A stretch of 64,000 bases of DNA from Aplysia californica (taxonomy: Eukaryota > Mollusca > Gastropoda > Aplysiida > Aplysiidae), in the NCBI RefSeq assembly GCF_000002075.1, contig NW_004797796.1:489305-553304 (forward strand). The letters are read 5' to 3'. The translations under genes were made by a program, and so were the position numbers. This document shows, in pieces, positions 23,401-35,400 of this stretch (position 1 is the stretch's first letter; every line of letters begins with the position of its first letter). The notes beneath the pieces are model-generated. The model saw only the letters and a program-made list of their open reading frames with translations, was not told where the DNA came from and made no database searches.

Positions 23401-26400
23401 ACTCTACAGGTTGGATTTGGTTGAATTTTTGCTTTGAAGAGGTGTCAGAATTATGTGAAGAGGAAAGTTCAAAGAAGTTAATGTGGAAACTGCTTAACCT
23501 TTTCATATAACTTCACGCGAGGTATTCCTTTTTTGTCTTCAGATAGAGTTATAAGCATTGTGAACTTTCATCTGGTTCAAGTTTTGAGAGTTTTGGAAGT
23601 TTTGGGAGTAATAAATGCTTAACCTTTTTTTTAAAAAAGTGGATGTTTGTCACCTTTGGTTGGATATTTTGTCATCATGACTGGTGAGTTATATTTTCAT
23701 AATTTTTTTCCGTAACTTTACCCATTATTTGATGAGAAAGAAAGTCTTTTTTTTCACAATAATCATTTTAACTGAGAGTGTGTGTGTGTTGTTTTTTTTT
23801 GGGGGGGGCTGTAATTGTAATATTTTTCACTGGATCATATCAACTCCTTATGTTTTGTAGAATAGCTTGTTAGGATCGATTATGGAATTTAAAAAGTATC
23901 TTAATGATCATAGTCAGTATCAGTGAAGTAAATCTTAATTCTGTTTCCTCTTCTTTTCTGTTATTTCTTTCAATTGGATTTTGGCGTTGTGCAACATAAA
24001 CCTTTTGTACCCTTCTTTCAAGTAAAGAAGTTTTTGAGGTTCACGCATTCCTGATCCTTCAGAAGGGAGGAACTTTGCTTTTACTCCTCGTAACACTTTC
24101 CCTACCGTGAGCTGCATTTTGCGCTCGCGGACGTGGCCTCGCTAGACTGAGAGCCGCAAAATACGACTCGAGTGGCTCCCTATCTATTCCAATCCAGTAA
24201 TGAGAAGACACGAAATTCTTGGCTGATCCACGTTCCCAAAATAATAGAAAAGACTTCCTGTTAGCACATAAGAAAGAAAATGTAGCACTGAGAGACGATT
24301 TTTAGTCATTTCAGCGCTTTTTTTGTCCCCTTCGAAACGTAAAAAAAGATTTTAAAAAGCGCTCCCCTGACTTCAGTATATGTCTCATATTTTCACTTCT
24401 GTATTAGGTACACATACATAACTTTCAGTATTTCTTTGCATTACTTGAGGCAACCTACCAGGGAAGTTTGAATGATGCTGTTGTACTTTTTTAGATATGA
24501 CCTCTCAAAGCTGGAAAATTGTGGATTTCATATGGCATCTTCGATATTGCATAATCACGTTTAGAACCCCCAAACTAATATAATTGGAGTAAATCTTCTA
24601 TATTGTATCACCATCTGATAACCCACACAGTTTCATTAAAAGCAATTTTTAAAGGAAAAAATAGTCTACAGATTTTCGCTAAAGTGTTTTTATAGGTGTT
24701 TAAAGCATTGATTTATCGTTAGATGCCTTTGTTTTGAAATAAAACAGTTTTTTCCTTCTCCTGTAAAATTTACCTCGCTGGGGTTAGTCGGTTTTATCAC
24801 AAGGCCGACGATATGCAGATTAAAAACCGTAGATCAGAAATTTTTTTTTCGAAAGTGCTTCTTGTGTTGCTCTTCGAGCTTTTGAAGATGAAATTCAAAA
24901 GCAGTGGAGAGACTTCAAAGCGAACAGAAACATATTAACGGATGCCATTTTAACGCCAAACTTATAGGATCCTGAGCTTTTTGACCTCTTTGTTGAGTCT
25001 CAAATCGGAGGAGGAATAACTGGTCTCATTGTACAAGGGCCAAATCTTCCACAGTTGTATAGATGAAAGAATTGCTTTCATATTAGATTTTCTTGTAGGG
25101 AAGAAGCTCAAAGTCATCCTCTTTGTCTTACTCTGACGCCATTTTCCCAAAGAAGTGACACACTTTCCTATAATCCCAGGTTCAATGACCACAAATTTAC
25201 GTTTTTCAGGTTCCATGGGAAGGGTGCCACTTTCGAACCAAAACCCAGACAGCCTGTCTTTTTGGGGTAGATTTTGTTCATATGCGATGTTTCTGGTATA
25301 ATTATAATATTCTCCATGATATTAATATAGAGGTGTGAAAACTTAGATACACCCTTGTCAAAAATACAACTTTCTTCACAGCAGATGAAAGATTTTGCTC
25401 AGTGAGGTGGCAAAAACACAGCAAGCTAAACCTTAAAATGAATAATCATTTTAACTGAGAGTGTGTGTGTGTTGTTTTTTTTGGGGGGGGGCTGTAATTG
25501 TAATATTTTTCACTGGATCATATCAACTCCTTATGTTTTGTAGAATAGCTTGTTAGGATCGATTATGGAATTTAAAAAGTATCTTAATGATCATAGTCAG
25601 TATCAGTGAAGTAAATCTTAATTCTGTTTCCTCTTCTTTTCTGTTATTTCTTTCAATTGGATTTTGGCGTTGTGCAACATAAACCTTTTGTACCCTTCTT
25701 TCAAGTAAAGAAGTTTTTGAGGTTCACGCATTCCTGATCCTTCAGAAGGGAGGAACTTTGCTTTTACTCCTCTTAACACTTTCCCTACCGTGAGCTGCAT
25801 TTTGCGCTCGCGGACGTGGCCTCGCTAGACTGAGAGCCGCAAAATACGACTCGAGTGGCTCCCTATCTATTCCAATCCAGTAATGAGAAGACACGAAATT
25901 CTTGGCTGATCCACGTTCCCAAAATAATAGAAAAGACTTCCTGTTAGCACATAAGAAAGAAAATGTAGCACTGAGAGACGATTTTTAGTCATTTCAGCGC
26001 TTTTTTTGTCCCCTTCGAAACGTAAAAAAAGATTTTAAAAAGCGCTCCCCTGACTTCAGTATATGTCTCATATTTTCACTTCTGTATTAGGTACACATAC
26101 ATAACTTTCAGTATTTCTTTGCATTACTTGAGGCAACCTACCAGGGAAGTTTGAATGATGCTGTTGTACTTTTTTAGATATGACCTCTCAAAGCTGGAAA
26201 ATTGTGGATTTCATATGGCATCTTCGATATTGCATAATCACGTTTAGAACCCCCAAACTAATATAATTGGAGTAAATCTTCTATATTGTATCACCATCTG
26301 ATAGATTATTTTTTTTATCTTCAGTTTGATGGGCCGTATGATATGGTTTGTGTGTGTTTAGTTGGATGTTTTGACATTTTCCTTTGGTTGGGTAGGTCAA

Positions 26401-29400
26401 GGAAAAGCCCTTGGCCAGTGGTGGATTTTGGCCTGGTAGGAAAAGAGTTAAGTAAGGAGAAACAATCTGGGAGTTCCAGTTACTAAGTGAGAACATTATG
26501 GACTTATTGCCAGTTCAAAGTTCAAGAAAATGGGAATTTTTTTCAAATAGAATCATCAAGGTGTTCATAACTTACAAAAAATTTGAGGACTGTGTTCTAA
26601 CCAGCAGTGATCTCTATACTTGTACAACAAATTTGAGGACTGTGTTCTAACCAGCAGTGATCTCTATACTTGTACAACAAATTTGAGGACTGTGTTCTAA
26701 CCAGCAGTGATCTCTATACTTGTACAACAAATTTGAGGACTGTGTTCTAACCAGCAGTGATCTCTATACTTGTACAACAAATTTGAGGACTGTGTTCTAA
26801 CCAGCAGTGATCTCTATACTTGTACAACAAATTTGAGGACTGTGTTCTAACCAGCAGTGATCTCTATACTTGTACAACAAATTTGAGGACTGTGTTCTAA
26901 CCAGCAGTGATCTCTATACTTGTACAACAAATTTGAGGACTGTGTTCTAACCAGCAGTGATCTCTATACTTGTACAACAAATTTGAGGACTGTGTTCTAA
27001 CCAGCAGTGATCTCTATACTTGTACAACTTACATCATGGTGTACTCCTCCCACCTCCCTCCCCGAGGAAAAGAAAAAGAAAAGTTATTTACCAGTGCAAT
27101 TCAGTTCCTTTGACAAAATGGTGTTCAGCTCAGTGGTGTCAACATTATGCACTAACTTGACCTCTTCACCCAGGTTCTGAAAGACTATCCTGTGGAGATA
27201 TTATGTGCTCCGCCCACTGCGTACCGACACTTGGTGAAGGGTCACTTAGAACCGGGCATGTTAAAGAGTTTGAAACATGCGATATGTGGAGGAGAACCTG
27301 TCGTGAGTATGGCCTTGTAGCGGCTTTATCTTTTTTTAACAGCACGTTTTCTTTTATATTCCCAGGTGCTGGCTTCATACCCAGTTACGCACTTTTGTAG
27401 CGCTCCTTCAGGATACAGACTGTTAGTGACTCAGTCTCAATTTGCGCACCGCTACCCAGCTCTGAAATATTGCTTTGCTGCTGGTGAACCGTCTGTAAGT
27501 TTATGCATCTCACAGAATAATTAGCTTATTGCCTGCTAACCATAAGTCGTGCCTGTGTGCTGGGACAAATTCTCCAGGGGCCATGCCTGACATGACTCAT
27601 TTCTTTGAAGGGCAATAGCTCGCTTACTATTAGTGCTAGATATAGCAAAGCAATAGCAAATAGAAGAGAAATGAACATAAAATTCCCATGGTAGAGATAT
27701 TTTTTTTAGCTAGATATATTCTGCTAAATAATTTGACAGGTGAAAGTGAGTGAGTTTTTTTCTTGTAATTTGGAATGCTGACTGTGTCATTCAATACATC
27801 TATGTCTATTCTCTTTTGTACTTCTTCATTCCATCTTTTCTGTCTCCGCAACATTCTAAGAGTTCTTTTTATACATTTCATTTCAAAAGATGTAATCTTT
27901 TTTGTATCTTGTTCGTTGATGGTCCATGCTTCACCTCAGAATTCTTATTTTTGTATCTTTGCATTGGCCTTTCCAGACATATGTCATCTTTTTGAGTTTT
28001 GATAATAAGTAGTCTGTGTTGAAAGGGCACTAAACCCTTACACTTACTTATTAGTACATTCTTTCTCAGCGTCTATTCCATCTCCTTTTAGTTTTCTTGG
28101 ACTTTGTCAAAATTTTTCCTGTTTTTGTCTTTTATTACTCCTAGTCAATTTTGGAATGATTTGGCAAGTTTGTTTAATTCTTTGTACATTTCTCTGCTCT
28201 AGTTTTCTTTCATGTTTTTTTTTTCTTCTATTCTCTAACATTTTAAAAGTCAGGTATGTTTTCTTTTCTCCTCTGCGCTTCATCAGTCACTCGAGGCTGT
28301 CTTCTTTTGTGTATTTTCTTCAGGTGTTTTGATGCTATGAAAATCTTTTGTGCCTTGTTTGCAGTTTCACTTGGTTCTTTTTACTTCAATGTCCATGAGC
28401 AGTATTTGGAAACAATTTTTGACTTCATCTTTATAATTCTCTTCTTTGTCTTCTACATCATAACATTTTCTTACTTTTCAATCTTGGCTTTAGTATTCCT
28501 TCCAGGAGTTAAAGATCTGTGTCACAGTCAGCTTTTCGTTCGGTTGTAACATCTTGTATTACAGAGTTCCACCTCTTTTCCGTCATTATGCTGTCAGTTT
28601 GGTTTGGTTTTTTTTAAAAATCTGAAGATGTCCATAAATACAATCTTTTTGGGTACTTTTGAAACTTGCTGTTCAGTATCGATAGCAGGTGATTTGCTAA
28701 GTCAATAAGTGTACTTCCTCTTTGATTTCTTTTTCTTAACCCAAAGTTACCTACTGTTTCTTATTCTTCAATGTTTGTTTTTTCCTGCCTTGGCATTGAA
28801 ATCGACATTGCTTTACTAATATCAACAATGCTCTACTAACTAACATACCTTATACCACTCTTCACAGACTACAGTGGTTTCAGAATCATCAGCGGGTCCC
28901 ATGTTGGATTCTGTGTTTTTCTCAGTTGTGTCGAGAGCTTGTTGACAGAAGCACTTGTTGTAGTTTGCCATTGCTTTCTATAAGAGCAGTGTCCTTACTG
29001 GGCGGTTATCCTAGTCATTGACTGTCCTAGTCTCTGTCTTCATATGCCCGCCATGACATCACTGTGGGTGGTTGGCGAGTGCTCTGGTGTGGTTTGCTCC
29101 TTCTTTCGTATCAAACATTTATCGTCCTTATTTCTCATCCTTCTTTTTTGTGTATGTTTCTCTCTTGTAACACCAGTGGCGGTGGGTGGTGAAAGGCTCA
29201 TGGGCTTGAGCCCCCCCTCCCCACCCCCCACCCCCCAACTCTATCCCAATGTAAATGAAAATAATGAAATAATCTGTTGAAACTGTTATGATCGCAGGCA
29301 ATGAACACTGAGTAATCAACTTGGCGGCTTGCTTGTTTATCCAATCACTGTTGTCACCGCTTAGAATTATAATAACCTAACAGCCAATCAAATGTTGTTA

Positions 29401-32400
29401 GGGATCAGAAAAGGTAAGCCCGTTCCCACGCTCCCTTCGTAATGAAACCCCTCTTGTAAAAAGGTAGAAGACTTGAAAAAAATAACACTGCACGGAGGGC
29501 TCATGCTCTCCTAGCCCTGACAATGGGGTGAAAGTTTACGACACACTTTCCCCCAGGGACATTGGACCTTTGTTGTGCTCTGTACTTTCCACGACTACAC
29601 GGCCTAATCCAGCTAATAAATGATGTTTGGAGTGCTTTGTGTGCATGTTTGTGTGTGTGCCGCTGAGATTTAACAGCAATTAATTACATCAAACCACTTT
29701 TGAGACAACTTTTTCTTTGGCTGAAAATTCATTAGAGAAATTTGGAGGTTAAACGGCTTCGTCCCCACAATCCAGAAGAATTTAAACAAAGAGATGGAAG
29801 ACAAAGGTGACTCGCCTCGTTTGAATGCTTCTCAAAATGCCGTGGCTCATAACAAGTTGTGCAAGTAAAAATTGTCATTGATGAGCTGTGACGTAGGCCA
29901 TATGCGTAATCAAAATGTGTGTGAGAAGTGGGAAGTGCTGTGAACAATACCATTTTACGTGTGACAGAGATTTCAAGTATTTTATATAAATTTATGAAGA
30001 AAAGATTTTTAATCTAACCCCAATAGTTCTAGAAAAATATGATTTAATTAAGACAGATTGATACAAATTGCTATGCAAAGTATGGATGACATTGATTCAC
30101 CTGTTAAAGAGATATTTGAGGATAAGTTACACCTCAAATTTTTGACGGCACTATAGGCCTACTGGCTTTTGTAGTTTGATTTTTGCCAGTATTTCAAAGT
30201 GGAGAAGTGTGCAAAGGCCTTAGTTGGAATCCAGTTTTGTTTTTTTTGGTAGACGAAAAAGATAAAAGAAAAAGAACAAGGGCAACCAAAAAAGAAAAAT
30301 AGAAAAGAAGGAATCATTCTATATTGATCTGTATGATGCAAAAGGGATAAATTAATGTGAGCAGTAGGTATCATAATGGAACTAATTTAGCCGTATTGCA
30401 TAATTCAACTTGTAACTTTTTTCTATCACTGCATTGTGATGTAGAGTTTTGAACTTAAGTTTCGAAAGTTGTCTTTTTCTGTGTATATTTTTGAGTCACT
30501 TTTCTCTGTTTTGGAAATTTTCTTTAATATCTTGATTCCTTATCATTTTGGGTGTTTTTAAAATCTATTTTTTTCATAACTTTAGCACCAGTGCACCTTT
30601 TATTCATGATTTTAATTTTATCCCTTTTTTTACAACGTTAATTTTACTGGAATGTAGATAATGCATGGACTTTGATAGTTTTAGTGGATATTCCTTTCTA
30701 GGCAGTGTTTTCTTTGTTTTTTCAGAGGAATACTAAACGTGTTTGAGTCTTTGGTAAATCTGTTTGAGCTCCTCTTGAAATGTAGATAAAAAAAACAGGA
30801 GAAAAGACAGAGATTGAGATCTTGGTTTGAGGAATCAGTACATTGACCTATTTGACTTTGGTTAGTTTGACTGTATGATTTGTTCTCTTATACGGGGTGC
30901 CTAGTGTGGATGGGATCGAGTCGCCCGTAGCTGTTTTGCGCCGTCAATCTGACCAGCAAGCCGCCCCGCCCCGACCCAGTCCCCCAATGGGCACACCCCG
31001 TATTAGCACTAAACCTTTACTGGAAGAATACTTTCTTTTCTGTGGGTGTCTTTCACTTTAACCCCAATACTTTTAACTTCATATCTTTGTACACTCTTAC
31101 GTGTCTAACTAATCTAATAATTGCTATGATGTAGTAAGCTCTTTAGTTGTATTAAAATGTAAGAGCATGTGGCTGGAAATATCTCTTTACATCTACATTT
31201 GCATGAAGCTGTCCTTGATTAACCTTTGGGGTTTGGATATTTTTGGTCTGATCACATTTATTCTTTTTATGTACTCTTCTCTTTCTGTCTCAGAATGTTT
31301 TTGTCTTTTTTTACCCTCCATCAGGTTTTTCGATCTTGCTCCTCCTTCCGATGAGGTAGTAAAACGAGTTTACCAATTTCTAAAGGTTTTTGTTCTGTTG
31401 AGTGCCATCACCAATGTGTTTCTCTGATTATATAGATTCAGCTTTTCAATATTTGAGTCTCAAATACTTTTCAAAAATCTGTTTTTTTACAGTACTTTTA
31501 AATTATGAAAAATATTTCTTTTACTCACTATGTGATCATCTAGAATGGTAACAATGTAACATTGTACTAAATGAATGAGCTTTACCTGTTTTGACTTTTG
31601 TGAATCGGTCCACAAAAAAATATTGACTGAAATGAAAAGTAGTGCTTGAGATTGAAACTCTTCAAATTTAATCTACAGTAAGAAAGGTTCATGATTTGTA
31701 TTTTTATGTCAGATTTCAAAAGCTACTCATAAAAGCAATGCCCTTTTTGTTCAACACCTTTCTTCTGAAATATTTGACTAAATGTTATGGTACTATGAAA
31801 GTCATACTTTTTCTTAAAGCATTGTTCGATTTTATCTTTGGTATTGTTGTGAGTTTATTTTGAAGAAGTTGCGACCAATGTTTTTTTCCCATTCCTTTAA
31901 GTGGTAGATGAATGTGTTTATTGGTGACATACACTTAGTTCTAAGAACAAGGCGGCTAACCCAGATTTCGGGGGTTTCCAGAAATCTTGACCTACACCAA
32001 AAGTGGGCATTGCCCTTCCTATAGGAGAAGTTTGGATTCATTGGTGTGTATATTTGTTTGGTTTTAGAGAAAACTCTCCTGGTCATTTAGAGAAACTGAA
32101 CAAGGGGCAAAAACTTTACCTTCGATTTTCTCAAAACAGCATTTTTTTGGGATAGCCTCCTTGTGCTTAAAAGCGACCAATTTACGTGTTGCTCATAACC
32201 CTGCAAGTGGTTTTTAAGGCACACTGGTAGATCCTACTTCTTTTCTCTTCCTCTGTTGTTTCTGTCTGTTTATTAGTCTTGCTCTTCTCCTGTACTTAAT
32301 GGCCATTATTGTGTTGTTCTTCTTTTAATTTTTCTCACCGGACATGTGCCAGTTTTTGAAATGGGATAATAGTCTAATGGCCCTTTCATGCATTATAAAA

Positions 32401-35400
32401 TGATCCAAGAGATTTTTGTGGGCTATGGTATGAGCCTGATGGCCCTTTCATGCATTATAAGCTTATTCAAGAGACAGGACCACCTAATTTAATGTCCATT
32501 TCTGATAGGACAGAGCCATGCTGGTAGACTGCTCGTACAACTCAAGTTCAAGAATGTCTCTTTTTGGGATCTCAAATGGAGCGGCCAGCACTACAGTCTT
32601 GCATGATGCAGAGATTATGGCCTGCACCCAACACCTCCCCCAACCCCCAGTTATAGGAGGGACAATGCCTTTTTTTTGGCTCTCTCTCTATACCATGGCA
32701 TTTCTGATGCAAGGAAGGCATCATGTCTCCATGCTCACTATGTTTGTTTTCTATTTAAATCTTTTTTGTGCTGATCTCTCAGCCAAGGATCTGGTCCTGT
32801 AAAAAACAGATAGTATAAAGAGTGTACTTTGTTAGCCTTTTAGAAATTTCCTGTTTATGTTTTAGTGCAGAGGTTAAACAACGGCCTGTTCTCCTTCTTA
32901 ACTTGAGCCAATATGCGAAAGGTTGTCTTTTGTGTATTGTTAGAACCCAGAGATGATAGAGCTGTGGAAAAAAGGCACAGGGCTGGACATTCATGAAGGA
33001 TATGGCCAGACCGAAACCGTAAGTACCCATTGCTGTTTCAGATATGAAAAGGGAACAATGTTTTATGACAAATGGAGAGTACAATAAGTCTAGTGCTATA
33101 AAACCTGGCTTGAAGGTACCCAAATGGACCATCAGGACCACCATTGTCTGTTGTGAGTTATGTTTTGTGAGGAGGAGCCAAGGACGGTCTTGCATTCGAT
33201 AGTCAAAGTATACAGTAGAAAAGATACTTTTTCGGTCCGTTACTCTCCTATTCTTTTCCTCATAAACTGCCTGGCCTTCATAACATAATTTTTTGCACAA
33301 TGTGTGTTGAGGTACTGTGTTCACAGTGAAACATGGTTTTTGTGTGCATCACCTTCCCATGGCACATGACTGAGAGAAAGCAGTTTAATATTTAAGCCCT
33401 GGGCCCCTTAGCTTGCAGGATCTGAGCACCAGAGCTCCCATGGTTTGAATTCTAGACTTCTTACACCTTACATGGAGACTCAGGTTCCATGCTGAAAATG
33501 GCAAAGGTAGTGCATTCTCAGGTGTGCTCTCAGTTTAGGGATGGGGTAAAGAACCTTCAGACACCTTTTCTACTCAGATTTTACACATTTGCATTGTCAT
33601 ACTCTGTAAAATACCAAGTTTTGCTTTGGAGTCTTTTTCGGGGCTATGAGTATACTTGTTGGATTACTGGTCCTGCCTTGGTGAAGACTCACGTCAGACA
33701 CAAATGTAAACCACTCAGCTCTACGTGTGATTCATAAAATATGGAAATGCAGCAATGGGTAGCTCTGGTTGAAAATTCAGTTTTCCTACAAAATGGTTGT
33801 TTGTTTAGTTTTGCAAGTACAACCACTTGAAAAAATATGGCAGTGTGAGATTGGGTCTGGCTGTCAGAATCCAAGCGTCGAAGCTGCTTGTGATAGTCAT
33901 GCAACTAAAGGATGGTTTCTTGTCACACAATAATTTCTTTGCACATCAAGATAAAACTATTGTTTTATAAAAGTGCTTAAAATTTTCAAGAATACTTCTA
34001 TAATAATTATTGCATTTATATAGCACATTTCCATACTCTGCTGCATGCTCTATGCGCTTTACAGCCATTATTACCCAAACAGACGCTAGAACACTCAGAA
34101 ACATTCTCAGCTTTCCACGAAGCATACAGTGCAAGCTGTGGATTTTACGCTTTCAAACACTGACAAACTGACAATATCTTTCGCAGTCTATATCCAGGTA
34201 CCCATTCCCACCTGGGTGAAGTGAGGAAAATTTGTGTAAGTGTGAAGTCCCTTTCCCATGCCAGTGCCACATCAAAAGCTAAAGATAAATGAAGGAGTGA
34301 CAACTCTTTGAAGAGTACATTGTAATTCATAATCATTTAACATGGCTGTCCCAGGACTAGCATTTTGTCCATGGAAAAATTGTCATCAATATGAAAGATG
34401 AAAAGAGGAAGCAGTGAAAGTACTTGTGCTTTTTAAGCTGATACTCGTTTTGTATGCAGTTTACATATGGTGCATGAGAAATGTGCTTCTATGTATTGAA
34501 ATTGATATATTTCATTTTAAGAATGGAAATGAATAAAATAAAAGACTTCATTGTTATAGAAAAGTGAATTATCAATATTTTAAAAGATATCCCCTGGGCA
34601 GTGAATGAGTGGTGTTATCTGTTCCTTTATTAGTTGCTCTGCATGATGGCTGTAGTAAAGATTTACCCATGAAAACGAATACTTTTCTTTCTTTACTGTT
34701 ATAAAGTGTACCTCATGCATTCTGTTGTAAAAGTTTCAAGTAGGTCTTTTTCCTCACATTTGCACTATTGTAAACAACTATCAATACAGGGACAGTACTG
34801 CTGTAAGCTGATAAAATGCCTGTTTTTGCATTTTGACGCCAAATTTTTCTATTCGTTAAATCGAAAACCTCATCAGTGACCCTACTTGTGTGTAAAAATC
34901 AAAGTGAATCTGTGACTAGTTTTGTAATAAATTGGTAATCAAATTTAGGAAAAACTCCTTTAAATGGTTACGCTGACAAAACGCCTCTATCTCGAAACAA
35001 CTGAATGAAAAAAAGGCGTTTTGTCAGCTTACGGCAGAGTAGTGTCTTTCACTTCACGGTCACAAGTTTGTTGATGATTTTTTTCTCCTGCAGACCCTGA
35101 TATGTGCTCGCTATGCATGCATTGATTACAAACCAGGCTCAATGGGCAAAGCCTCACCAGGCATTGACCTGGCTGTTGTGGATGATGATGGGAACGTTCT
35201 GGAACGCGGAACAGAGGGTAACCTGGCTGTGAAGGTGAAGCCTCATCGACCTGTTGGACTCTTCACTCACTACTTGGTCAGTATTAAGCTTTGGTCTGTA
35301 TTTTAGTTCACTGGTCATTGTCTTGCTACCTACCTTTGATCCTTTTATAAGGGGTTGTTTACTTTTGATCTTATCACCAGGACTGTTATTTTGTCTGTCA

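Noticed and set aside
23758-26303. Two 863-bp direct repeats considered as terminal repeats of an LTR element
   Set aside because: The repeats lack typical LTR end motifs, the segment between them is a piece of a DNA transposon found elsewhere, and no retroelement genes are present.
26579-27028. Direct-repeat array considered as CRISPR-like
   Set aside because: There are no unique spacers and the host is a eukaryote; it is a minisatellite.
31325-31386. Possible extra exon with CAG acceptor and AAG|GT donor ([20 protein letters not shown])
   Set aside because: 62 nt would break the phase between exons 9 and 10, and the peptide does not match the family at that point.
32779-33324. 181-residue minus-strand frame across exon 10
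   Set aside because: It is antisense to a well supported coding exon and has no similarity that I recognise.
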